This document shows positions 1 through 6,536 of a DNA stretch of 8,021 nt, one piece after another (the stretch's first letter is position 1; each line of letters starts with the position of its first letter). The DNA is taken from the NCBI GenBank assembly GCA_030622295.1, contig JAUXGI010000037.1:1-8021 (forward strand), read 5' to 3'. The notes beneath the pieces were generated by a model. The model saw only the letters and a program-made list of their open reading frames with translations, made no database searches and was not told the DNA's origin. The DNA comes from Planctomycetota bacterium. Lineage in GTDB: Bacteria > Planctomycetota > B129-G9. Made by a program: the position numbers and the translations under genes.

Positions 1-86
1 AGTAGTTTCAGAAAAAGAAAGAAGAAAACGAAGGACTTAAAGCCGAGACCAGGGAAAAGGATGACCGGATTGGCAGTCAGAAAAAG

Positions 87-581
87 ATGATAGATGATTT
101 CAAGGTCCGCCTGGAAGGTCTGCAAAAGGACATACACGACCTGACCGAGAAATTCGACGAGATGACAAAGGACAACAAAAACCTGCGGGAAGAAAACCGC
201 GGCCTGCAGAGCGATGTTGACAATTACAAGAACGTTACTGTCCCCAATAAAGACAAGGAAATCGAGGACCTTAAGGAACGAATAAGAATACTGGAGCAGT
301 CTGAGGATGGTAAGGATGACGGACCGCGCGTCCGGAAGATTGACTGCACGGTGCTGGAGGTCAAGCGCGATGAAGGCCTGGCCATCGTCGGGCTGGATAA
401 AGGCACGGAAGACGGTCTGGCGATGCGAATTAAACTCTACGTGTGGAGCAGCACCGGAGGCCTGAAGGGCCGCGTAACAATAATCGAGATCAGCGAAAAA
501 ACCTCCATAGCGCGAATCGACTGGGAAGAAAACGGAAAGGAAATCACAAAAGGCGATACCGCGACAGTGCAGGATTTCTAG
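87..581 (+). CDS. Coiled-coil protein with C-terminal MreC-like beta domain; 5' end uncertain
   Basis: The 164-residue product has two parts. Residues about 1-72 are highly charged (E/K/D/R) with leucine/isoleucine at heptad-like spacing, which indicates a long coiled coil. Residues about 82-160 alternate hydrophobic and polar residues like a small beta barrel and contain LDKGTEDGL (103-111). That segment resembles the D-[RK]-G-[ST]-x-D-G-L stretch in MreC of the same window (DRGSADGL). No signal peptide or membrane helix is visible from the ATG at 87. No clear Shine-Dalgarno precedes that ATG, and the same frame stays open and coiled-coil-like back to a TAG at 3-5, so the true N-terminus may lie upstream with a frame disruption near the window edge. 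A terminator-like hairpin follows the stop. The specific function is not recognised; a structural or envelope scaffold role is only an inference. Confidence 0.75.
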   Translation: MIDDFKVRLEGLQKDIHDLTEKFDEMTKDNKNLREENRGLQSDVDNYKNVTVPNKDKEIEDLKERIRILEQSEDGKDDGPRVRKIDCTVLEVKRDEGLAIVGLDKGTEDGLAMRIKLYVWSSTGGLKGRVTIIEISEKTSIARIDWEENGKEITKGDTATVQDF

Positions 582-596
582 CATACTGAAAGCAAC

Positions 597-628
597 GCGA
601 CGCGTCATGGACGGCACGTGTCGCTTTT
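597..628 (+). terminator. Intrinsic-terminator-like hairpin after the coiled-coil gene
   Basis: Left arm GCGACGCGT (597-605) pairs with right arm ACGTGTCGC (616-624). This gives 9 bp including one G-T wobble, with a 10-nt loop, followed directly by TTTT (625-628). It starts 16 nt after the stop codon at 581. The position and T-run suggest an intrinsic terminator separating this gene from the downstream cluster, although the T-run is short. Confidence 0.55.
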
Positions 629-641
629 GGAACCCGACAAC

Positions 642-785
642 ATGCAGACACCCGAACAAGACTTCTTTAACATAGCCGAGGACGAATACGAAGCGCGCGG
701 CGCGGGAGGCATGACCACCATCATGCTGGTCGTGTCCGCCGTGTTCACGGCGCTTGCCGCCGTCATCTGCTTCTTAGCGTGGTAG
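642..785 (+). CDS. Small single-pass membrane protein (47 aa) upstream of mreB
   Basis: ATG at 642 opens a 47-codon frame ending at TAG 783-785. Residues 1-23 are acidic and hydrophilic (MQTPEQDFFNIAEDEYEARG opens the protein). Residues about 24-46 are an uninterrupted hydrophobic stretch (TTIMLVVSAVFTALAAVICF within it) ending in W47. This predicts a single C-terminal transmembrane helix with the acidic N-terminus probably cytoplasmic. The Shine-Dalgarno is weak (TTGGA about 10 nt upstream). An in-frame GTG at 618 would add eight residues but lies inside the preceding terminator-like hairpin, so 642 is preferred. The gap to mreB is 58 nt on the same strand, so co-expression with the elongation genes is plausible. 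No family is recognised; the call rests on composition and context, and the ORF could be fortuitous. Confidence 0.55.
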   Translation: MQTPEQDFFNIAEDEYEARGAGGMTTIMLVVSAVFTALAAVICFLAW

Positions 786-832
786 CCCGTTACCACGAAG
801 CGCCGAATCCAATCAACGAAACGGCATATTTT

Positions 833-840
833 GAGAGGGG
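833..840 (+). promoter_or_regulatory. Shine-Dalgarno of mreB
   Basis: The purine run GAGAGGGG ends 3 nt before the ATG at 844, with an AGAGG core about 5 nt away. It supports that start codon. Most later genes in the cluster lack such a clear site and rely on overlaps instead. Confidence 0.7.
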
Positions 841-843
841 AAT

Positions 844-1896
844 ATGCTCATCGACAAATTGCTCGGTCTCTTTTCCCTTGACATGGGAATAGACCTCGGC
901 ACCGCCAACACCCTTGTCTGCGTCCGCGGAGAAGGGATTGTCCTGAGTGAACCTTCCGTCGTAGCCGTAAAACGCGGCACCAACCACGTCCTGCTCAACG
1001 GAAATGCCGTTGGTCTCGTCGCAAAAGAGATGTGGGGCAAAACCCCCGAGAACATCGTGGCCATCCGGCCCCTGAAAGACGGCGTTATCGCCGACTTCGA
1101 CATCACGGAGGCCATGCTCGGCTACTTCATGCGCAAGGTGCACAACCGCAAGTGGGGCGTCAAGCCGCGCGTCGTCATCTCCATCCCCTCCGGCATTACC
1201 GCCGTTGAAAAGCGCGCCGTCACCAACTCCGCCGAACGGGCCGGCGCACGCAAGGTCTACCTCATCGAAGAACCCATGGCCGCGGGCATCGGCATCGGAC
1301 TGCCCGTGCAAGAACCGACGGCCAACATGATTGTTGACATCGGCGGCGGTACCACCGAGGTCGCCGTCATATCGCTCGCCGGCATCGTCACCTCCGAGAG
1401 CATCCGCGTCGCCGGCGACGAAATGGACGAGGCCATCAAACACTACATCAAGCGTACCTATAATCTCCTCATCGGAGACCAGACCTCCGAAAGAATCAAA
1501 GTGCAGATAGGCTCCGCATACCCGCTCGAAGAGGAACTGTCGATGGAAGTCAAGGGAGTGGATTCCATCGCCGGCCTGCCGCGAAGAGCGGTCATCAATT
1601 CCGAGGAAATCAGGGAGGCGCTGCGCGAGCCCGTCGAACTGATAATCAACATCGTCAAGGCAACGCTGGAGAAAACGCCGCCGGAACTCGCCGGCGACCT
1701 GGTGGACAACGGCATGTTCTTGTGCGGGGGCGGAGGACTGCTGCGCGGCATAGACAAAGTCATCATGGAAGAGACCGGCATACCGGTGACAATCGCCGAC
1801 GACCCCCTGACCGTTGTCGCAAAGGGCACCGCGGAGATACTCGAGCAAATCGACCTCTTGGCGAAGATACTGCAAAGCAACGAAGACCACATGTAA
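844..1896 (+). CDS. mreB: Rod shape-determining actin homologue MreB
   Basis: MreB is the bacterial actin that polymerises with ATP under the inner membrane and directs lateral wall synthesis. The 350-residue length is normal for the family. The N-terminus (MLIDKLLGLFSLDMGIDLG) has the short hydrophobic/amphipathic lead used for membrane contact. It is followed by the phosphate-1 loop DLGTANT (17-23), the IEEPMAAGIG segment, the phosphate-2 loop DIGGGTTE (165-172) and the adenosine motif CGGGGLLRG (from residue 294). All nucleotide-binding motifs are intact. The start at 844 has a good Shine-Dalgarno and matches the usual MreB N-terminus. It is the first gene of an mreB-mreC-mreD-mrdA-rodA cluster. 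A 159-nt gap with hairpins before mreC may let mreB be expressed above the downstream genes. Confidence 0.98.
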   Translation: MLIDKLLGLFSLDMGIDLGTANTLVCVRGEGIVLSEPSVVAVKRGTNHVLLNGNAVGLVAKEMWGKTPENIVAIRPLKDGVIADFDITEAMLGYFMRKVHNRKWGVKPRVVISIPSGITAVEKRAVTNSAERAGARKVYLIEEPMAAGIGIGLPVQEPTANMIVDIGGGTTEVAVISLAGIVTSESIRVAGDEMDEAIKHYIKRTYNLLIGDQTSERIKVQIGSAYPLEEELSMEVKGVDSIAGLPRRAVINSEEIREALREPVELIINIVKATLEKTPPELAGDLVDNGMFLCGGGGLLRGIDKVIMEETGIPVTIADDPLTVVAKGTAEILEQIDLLAKILQSNEDHM

Positions 1897-1976
1897 GCAA
1901 GCGACCGCTCTCGCACGCGGGAGCATGGAGATAGATGCGAGCAGAGGCCATCCCCGGACGCGCTTTTGCAGCGGGG

Positions 1977-2011
1977 AACAAAACCCATGCAGGGTGCCTC
2001 TGTTTTTTGTT
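1977..2011 (+). terminator. Terminator/attenuator-like structure in the mreB-mreC gap
   Basis: A weak hairpin has arms GCAGGG (1989-1994) and CTCTGT (1998-2003), including G-T pairs, around a 3-nt loop, and is followed by the T-run at 2003-2008. An alternative fold pairs AACAAAA (1977-1983) with TTTTGTT (2005-2011), with CCC/GGG inside. A further CGGCC/GGCCG stem-loop sits at 2022-2039. This could be a partial terminator or mRNA-processing site between mreB and mreC; the stem is weak, so the call is tentative. Confidence 0.35.
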
Positions 2012-2055
2012 GCGATTAAGCCGGCCTGCAAGACGGCCGCCGAACACGTGCGACC

Positions 2056-2919
2056 ATGCGCAAGAACCTGACCACCATCCTGCCACTTGCCATTTCGCTT
2101 TTGCTGATACTCCTGCCTCCGGCAATGACCGGCAGGCTGAGGATGTTCGCTGCCACACCGCTCAGGCCCGTCGGCGAAGGGCGGCGCATGCTCGCGGCAA
2201 CCGTCAACTCGCTCCTCAGTTCCCCCTCTTCTGAACGCGAGGCGGCGCTCGTCGAAGAAAACGAACGCCTGCGCGGACGAATCGACAAACTCAGGGGGCA
2301 ACTCAGTGACGCTGAAGACGCCCTGGACGCATACCGTGCATTTCGGGAAAACCGCCGTCGATACGGCCTTTCAGAAGGCAACGTCGTCGGCGCTGCAATC
2401 ATCTTCAAGGGCGGCACCGGGCCGCTCCGCCGCACCGTGTACATAGACCGCGGTTCCGCCGACGGATTGAGCGAAGGCATGCCGGTCGTCCGGGGCGAGG
2501 CGCTTGTGGGTGTCGTGAACGCCGTAGGACCCGCCATGAGCGAGGTCGTAGTCCTCGGCGACCCGCGCCTGAAGATAAGGGCGTACATCGTTTCGGCGGA
2601 GACCGGCAACACCGCCCGGCCGTCCGACGACCGCGCCGCGGGGCTGCTGGTCGGCACGCGCCTGCGATTTATCTGGCAACAGGTCGGTGTGAGGGAAGGC
2701 GACGTCGTCCTGACATCGGGCTACGGCCGGCGCTTCCCGCGCGGCCTGGTCATCGGCCACGTGAACAGCCTGTCCCGGCAGCGCGACGACCTGCACCATC
2801 TCATTGAAGTGGCCCCCGCGTTTGACTTCGAGGGGATAGACCGGGTTCTCGTCCTGACCGACCGGCCCGGCGAAGTTCGCTCGGAACTCCCAACTCCAGA
2901 GAACAGCCGCGACAGATGA
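2056..2919 (+). CDS. mreC: Rod shape-determining protein MreC
   Basis: MreC is a bitopic inner-membrane protein whose periplasmic domain contacts and activates PBP2 in the elongasome. The 287-residue product shows the family layout. A short cytoplasmic tail and one transmembrane helix (about 7-23) come first, then a coiled coil (about 58-95, rich in E/R/L). Two beta-barrel subdomains from about 108 to 270 follow, with DRGSADGL (131-138) and the signature TSGYGRRFPRGLVIG (220-234). No obvious Shine-Dalgarno precedes ATG 2056, but MRKN directly ahead of the membrane helix is a typical start. The stop TGA (2917-2919) overlaps the mreD start (ATGA), implying translational coupling. A charged, proline-containing tail follows the barrel. 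Confidence 0.96.
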   Translation: MRKNLTTILPLAISLLLILLPPAMTGRLRMFAATPLRPVGEGRRMLAATVNSLLSSPSSEREAALVEENERLRGRIDKLRGQLSDAEDALDAYRAFRENRRRYGLSEGNVVGAAIIFKGGTGPLRRTVYIDRGSADGLSEGMPVVRGEALVGVVNAVGPAMSEVVVLGDPRLKIRAYIVSAETGNTARPSDDRAAGLLVGTRLRFIWQQVGVREGDVVLTSGYGRRFPRGLVIGHVNSLSRQRDDLHHLIEVAPAFDFEGIDRVLVLTDRPGEVRSELPTPENSRDR

Positions 2920-3425
2920 AACAGAGCGCTTACATATTGCTGACAGCCTTCTGCCTGGCATTCCAGGTGGCGGTACTGGAGAATCTGCGCGTACTGGATT
3001 CCTCGCCGAATCTGTTGTTCCTGGTGGCGCTGTATGCGGCGCTGTTTGCGCCCAGGCGCGATGCCGTCATTGCCGCCTGGATTGCAGGCATCGCCTTCGA
3101 CATATTTTCCAGCGGCAGGTTTGGAGTCTACGCGTTTCTCTTTGCGGGGCTCGCCGCGTTCCTCGTCTACCTGCGGAAAAAAGTTTTCAAGGAACACCCC
3201 CTCAGCCAGGCCGCCCTGGCCCTGGCCGGGGTCGCTGTCGTTGAAGCGGCCGCGGCTGCAATGGTCATGGTTCAATACCACGCCGCCGACGGCGGCGCTC
3301 TAATAAGCGGGGTTGTCGTTACGGCCCTCTGGACGGCGGCTCTGGCACCCTTCGTCCTGGCGGGCCTGACCCGGCTCAACCGCATACTCGGCTTCGTGGC
3401 AGAACACTCACTGGCAAATGCGTAG
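2916..3425 (+). CDS. mreD: Rod shape-determining membrane protein MreD
   Basis: MreD is a polytopic inner-membrane partner of MreC in the elongasome. The 169-residue length is normal for the family. The sequence is strongly hydrophobic, with about five to six predicted helices at roughly 4-22, 32-46, 50-66, 70-86, 97-118 and 126-150. The conserved feature is the segment around GIAFDIFSSGRFGVYAFLF (58-76), matching the family pattern of an Asp in a helix followed by a Gly-rich turn and G-x-Y-A. Its start overlaps the mreC stop by 4 nt and its end overlaps the mrdA start by 8 nt, so the three genes should be translated together. Confidence 0.94.
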   Translation: MKQSAYILLTAFCLAFQVAVLENLRVLDSSPNLLFLVALYAALFAPRRDAVIAAWIAGIAFDIFSSGRFGVYAFLFAGLAAFLVYLRKKVFKEHPLSQAALALAGVAVVEAAAAAMVMVQYHAADGGALISGVVVTALWTAALAPFVLAGLTRLNRILGFVAEHSLANA

Positions 3426-5364
3426 AAACCGATTTAAGATATTGCTCATTGTCGTCACGCTCGGCACAGGCGTGCTGATGGGACGTCTGGCGCACCTGCA
3501 GATATTCGATCACCGCCGCTACCTCAAGGACGCCTACGGCAAGCGCGTGCGCATCGAGGTCACCCGCGCGCCACGGGGCGCCATTTTTGACCGCAACGGA
3601 CTGGTGCTCGCCCAGGACAAGCCTGCTTACGACATCGCAATCATCCCGGGCTTAATCTGCACACGCAGTCCGCAGGCGGAAGCGGAGACAATCGACATCC
3701 TCGCCCGCGCCATGCACCGAACACCCCGAGAGATACGCGACCGCATTTACGGCCCGCAGGGAATACGCGACCGCCTGGCAAAAGACATGCAGCGGCATCT
3801 TAGGTGGCTGGCGCGAAGGAACATGCTGAAACTCTCCGACGAGGAGGCACAGGAACTGGTGGACGTGGTTCGCATGTGTGAAACTCTTGCACAGGCTCGC
3901 GCCGACATCCGCGCCCGTTTCGGCACCGGAGGACTGCGCATCTTCGACCGGCAGGCCGCCGGAGACTTCGTCCTCGAAGCCGACGTAAAACCCTCTGTCA
4001 GGGATTCGGTCATTATTGAGGCCGGGGACATTCACGGCGTCAAGGTCCTCTCTTCTTCCAAGAGGCATTATCCCTTCGGCGAGAGTGCGTGCCATGTCCT
4101 CGGCTACCTGGGCCAGTTGTCTCAGGAGGAATACCGCGCAAAGGAAGAAGAAGGTTTCTTTGCCGAAGGCCTCGTGGAAGTCATAGGCCCGGCCAGATAC
4201 AGGACGCTCGAGCGCTCGAACTACTTCGCCGTACAGCCGGTCGGCAGGGCGGGCGTAGAGAGGGCTCTGGAAGGCGAAATGCGTCCGTGCCCCGGCGCGC
4301 GGCTGGTGGCGCTGGTCCGCGACGGCAGGGAAACCCTGGGACGGAGCGACGCGCAGCCCGGCGGCAACATCACGCTTACCATCGACATCCATCTCCAGAA
4401 AGCCGCGGAAGACGCACTGGCCGGGCTGAAGGGCGCGGTTGTCGTGATGGATGTCCACCACGGGGAAATCCTCGCCCTGGCTTCAGCGCCACGTTATGAC
4501 CTCAATACTTTCCGGAGGCTGGAGCGCTACAACCTGCTGAGGTCGGACGAGGATGCGCCGCTTGTGCACCGCGCGGTCAGAGGACAATACGCGCCGGGCT
4601 CCACCTTCAAGATTCTAGAAGCGGTCGCCGCCGTTCACGAGATAGAAGGCTTCGAGAACGTGAGGTATGAATGTCATGGCCGCATTCGCCTGGGACCGAA
4701 CACCGTATTCCATTGCCGCAATCACGCCCCGACCGGGCCGATGTGTCTGCGTGACGCGCTCAAGAAATCGTGCAACATATTCTTCTATCGAACCGCCAGC
4801 CGTCTGGGCGGCGCGAGACTGAGGTCATGGTCCGAGCGATTCGGCATCGGTCGGCACACCGGCATCGAAATCGGAGACGCGGCGGGAAACCTGGTACAAC
4901 CCCGCACTGAAGGGGAAATAGCCAACATGGCAATCGGCCAGGGGCCGCTGCTTGTGACGCCGCTGCAGATGGCGCGTGTGGTGGCTGCCATAGCGAACGG
5001 CGGCAAACTCGTCACACCTCACGTCCTGCTGTATCCCGAAGCGAACCTTGAGACGGTCGACCTGGGGCTGCGGGAGGACCGCCTCGAACCGGTACGGCGG
5101 GGCATGTGGGCGGTGGTCAACGAAAGGGGCGGCACCGCGTACAGGCACGCGCGCATGAAGCGCCTTGAGGTCGCCGGAAAGACCGGCACGGCGGAAATCG
5201 CCAACAGCAATCTCAACAACGCCTGGTTCGCAGGCTTCGCGCCTTTCGACAGGCCGCAGATATGCATAGCGGTTGTCATCGAGAAAACCGCCGGCCACGG
5301 CGGCGACACCGCCGGTCCCGTCGCAAGGGAGGTACTGAGGGCATACTTCCATGAGGATTCATGA
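3418..5364 (+). CDS. mrdA: Penicillin-binding protein 2, elongation transpeptidase (MrdA)
   Basis: PBP2 is a class B penicillin-binding protein that cross-links new peptidoglycan during lateral growth, acting with RodA in the periplasm. The 648 residues fit the family. There is an N-terminal membrane anchor (about 6-28), the APRGAIFDRNG motif (51-61), a dimerisation/pedestal region with YPFGESACHVLGYLG, and a C-terminal transpeptidase domain from about residue 330. The catalytic motifs are intact: S395-T-F-K398 (nucleophile Ser395), S451-C-N453 and K588-T-G590. A segment before SxN is rich in Cys/His (C419, C433, H436, C443, C452) and could hold a metal site. The start at 3418 overlaps mreD by 8 nt. 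The stop at 5362-5364 lies in a tandem 10-nt repeat and overlaps the ATG of a 17-codon ORF leading to rodA. Confidence 0.97.
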   Translation: MRRNRFKILLIVVTLGTGVLMGRLAHLQIFDHRRYLKDAYGKRVRIEVTRAPRGAIFDRNGLVLAQDKPAYDIAIIPGLICTRSPQAEAETIDILARAMHRTPREIRDRIYGPQGIRDRLAKDMQRHLRWLARRNMLKLSDEEAQELVDVVRMCETLAQARADIRARFGTGGLRIFDRQAAGDFVLEADVKPSVRDSVIIEAGDIHGVKVLSSSKRHYPFGESACHVLGYLGQLSQEEYRAKEEEGFFAEGLVEVIGPARYRTLERSNYFAVQPVGRAGVERALEGEMRPCPGARLVALVRDGRETLGRSDAQPGGNITLTIDIHLQKAAEDALAGLKGAVVVMDVHHGEILALASAPRYDLNTFRRLERYNLLRSDEDAPLVHRAVRGQYAPGSTFKILEAVAAVHEIEGFENVRYECHGRIRLGPNTVFHCRNHAPTGPMCLRDALKKSCNIFFYRTASRLGGARLRSWSERFGIGRHTGIEIGDAAGNLVQPRTEGEIANMAIGQGPLLVTPLQMARVVAAIANGGKLVTPHVLLYPEANLETVDLGLREDRLEPVRRGMWAVVNERGGTAYRHARMKRLEVAGKTGTAEIANSNLNNAWFAGFAPFDRPQICIAVVIEKTAGHGGDTAGPVAREVLRAYFHEDS

Positions 5365-5369
5365 GGATT
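5351..5369 (+). repeat. Tandem ATGAGGATT repeat across the mrdA stop
   Basis: ATGAGGATT occurs at 5351-5359 and again at 5361-5369 with one base between. The first copy places GAGGA (5353-5357) 3 nt ahead of the ATG at 5361, giving a Shine-Dalgarno-like site for re-initiation. The second copy contains the mrdA stop TGA (5362-5364). Confidence 0.7.
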
Positions 5370-5414
5370 AGCAAAACTGCAACAAAAGGGGGCTGGCCCC
5401 TTTTCGTGATATGA
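5361..5414 (+). CDS. 17-codon bridging ORF between mrdA and rodA (possible coupling/leader peptide)
   Basis: ATG 5361 overlaps the mrdA stop as ATGA. The frame encodes MRISKTATKGGWPLFVI and stops at TGA 5412-5414, which overlaps the rodA ATG (5411) again as ATGA. A GAGGA Shine-Dalgarno-like sequence lies 3 nt upstream. The ORF fully covers the 5384-5404 hairpin, so ribosomes finishing mrdA could re-initiate here, open the hairpin and be delivered to the rodA start. rodA itself has no good Shine-Dalgarno at normal distance; a GGGGG run sits 18 nt away inside the hairpin. The two exact overlaps are seen directly. Translation and a coupling role are inferred, and chance cannot be excluded for so short a frame. 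Confidence 0.4.
   Translation: MRISKTATKGGWPLFVI
5384..5404 (+). promoter_or_regulatory. Perfect 8-bp hairpin before rodA
   Basis: AAAAGGGG (5384-5391) and CCCCTTTT (5397-5404) pair perfectly around a 5-nt loop, GCTGG. The A-run/GC-stem/T-run shape resembles a bidirectional intrinsic terminator, though the T-run is only four bases. It ends 6 nt before the rodA ATG and lies wholly inside the 17-codon bridging ORF, so it may act as an attenuator or a translation-controlled structure rather than a full stop. Confidence 0.55.
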
Positions 5415-6535
5415 CCATGATGCGGAAAAAACTGTCGCGTGTCCCCTGGGCGCTTGTCGTCATCATGTGTGCGATACTCGCCTACGGTGTTGTCTTCGTC
5501 TTCAGCGCGTCGTACCGCGCGCAGGAGAACGACTTCACGGCCGACCCTTACAAGCAGGTGGTCTGGATGGCGCTGGGCGCTGCCGTTTTTGTCGCCCTGC
5601 TTGTGCCGAATTACATGAAACTGGGCAGATTCGCATATCTTATATATGCCGTATGCCTGGTGTTGATTCTGGCGTCCTATCTTTTCCCGCCGGTCAACGG
5701 TGCGCGGCGATGGATTCCGTTCGGTTCGTTTTTCAAACTCCAGCCGTCCGAGTTCATGAAGATAGCCGTGGTGCTGGCACTGGCGAAGTACCTCATGTAC
5801 CGCGACAACCTGTCCCGCGCACGGAAACTGGCCGTTCCTTTCTGCCTTGCCCTGGTTCCCACGGTTCTTATCCTGCGGCAGCCGGATTTGGGCACTGCGC
5901 TGCTTTTCATACCCATTCTCTTTGCGCTTCTCTATTCAGCCGGCGCGCGCGTAAAGCACCTGGGACTTGCCGCGGCAATCGGCCTCGCCCTGCTGCCGCC
6001 CTTGTACTTCTTCGGTCTCAAGGATTATCAGCGCAAGAGGCTCACCGGCTTCCTGCACCCGGAGCGGACCAGTCTCCAAGAGGGTTATCAACTGGTCCAG
6101 TCGAAGATCGCCATCGGCTCCGGCGGCCTGACGGGCCAGGGCCTCGGACAGGGCAGCCAGAACTGGATGGAGGCGCTCCCGTATGACCAGACGGACTTCA
6201 TCTTCGCCGTCGTGGGAGAGGAATGGGGGCTTGTCGGCGCGGGCGGATTGCTGCTGCTCTACCTCGCGCTGTTTGCGGCGAGCATATCAATTGCGCTGCG
6301 GACGCGGGAGCCTTTCGGCAGGCTAATCGTAGCGGGTGTGGTGGGCTTGCTGGCGGCACAGGTGTATATCAACGTCGGCATGACGATGGGCCTGATGCCC
6401 GTCACGGGAATGACCCTGCCGCTGGTCAGTTACGGCGGCTCGTCAATGCTCTCCTCCTTCATCCTTCTGGGCCTGGTTGCCAATGTGGCCATGCATCACA
6501 TACCCGTCTTTTCCTCCAGGGAATTCACCTGCTGA
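5411..6535 (+). CDS. rodA: SEDS peptidoglycan glycosyltransferase RodA
   Basis: RodA polymerises lipid II into glycan strands in the inner membrane and works as a pair with PBP2. The 374 residues hold about ten hydrophobic helices. SEDS signatures are KLQPSEF (109-115), RQPDLGTAL (156-164), TDFIFAVVGEE (261-271, with Asp262 in the position of the essential SEDS acidic residue) and GLMPVTGMTLPLVSYGGSS (327-345). Position directly after mrdA in the mre cluster argues for RodA rather than the related divisome protein FtsW. ATG 5411 overlaps the bridging-ORF stop; in-frame ATGs at 5417 and 5420 are alternatives that lose only two or three residues. An inverted-repeat block starts right after the stop. 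Confidence 0.95.
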   Translation: MTMMRKKLSRVPWALVVIMCAILAYGVVFVFSASYRAQENDFTADPYKQVVWMALGAAVFVALLVPNYMKLGRFAYLIYAVCLVLILASYLFPPVNGARRWIPFGSFFKLQPSEFMKIAVVLALAKYLMYRDNLSRARKLAVPFCLALVPTVLILRQPDLGTALLFIPILFALLYSAGARVKHLGLAAAIGLALLPPLYFFGLKDYQRKRLTGFLHPERTSLQEGYQLVQSKIAIGSGGLTGQGLGQGSQNWMEALPYDQTDFIFAVVGEEWGLVGAGGLLLLYLALFAASISIALRTREPFGRLIVAGVVGLLAAQVYINVGMTMGLMPVTGMTLPLVSYGGSSMLSSFILLGLVANVAMHHIPVFSSREFTC

Positions 6536-6536
6536 C

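Noticed and set aside
786..843. Possible -10 element (CATATT near 825) upstream of mreB
   Set aside because: It has no matching -35 at proper spacing and would start the transcript at or after the mreB Shine-Dalgarno.
1935..2234. 99-codon + strand frame spanning the mreB-mreC gap and the mreC N-terminus
   Set aside because: It overlaps mreC out of frame, has no recognisable domain and its composition (R/P/C-rich) looks like a frame shadow.
790..2301. 503-codon open frame on the - strand across mreB and the mreB-mreC gap
   Set aside because: It is antisense to an intact, clearly recognised mreB and its translation resembles no protein family. Long antisense frames are expected opposite GC-rich genes.
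4089..4499. 136-codon + strand frame within mrdA
   Set aside because: It lies inside the intact PBP2 gene in another frame, with R/G-rich translation typical of shadow frames.
5411..6535. FtsW rather than RodA
   Set aside because: The SEDS motifs are shared by both, but placement directly after mrdA in the mre cluster favours RodA.
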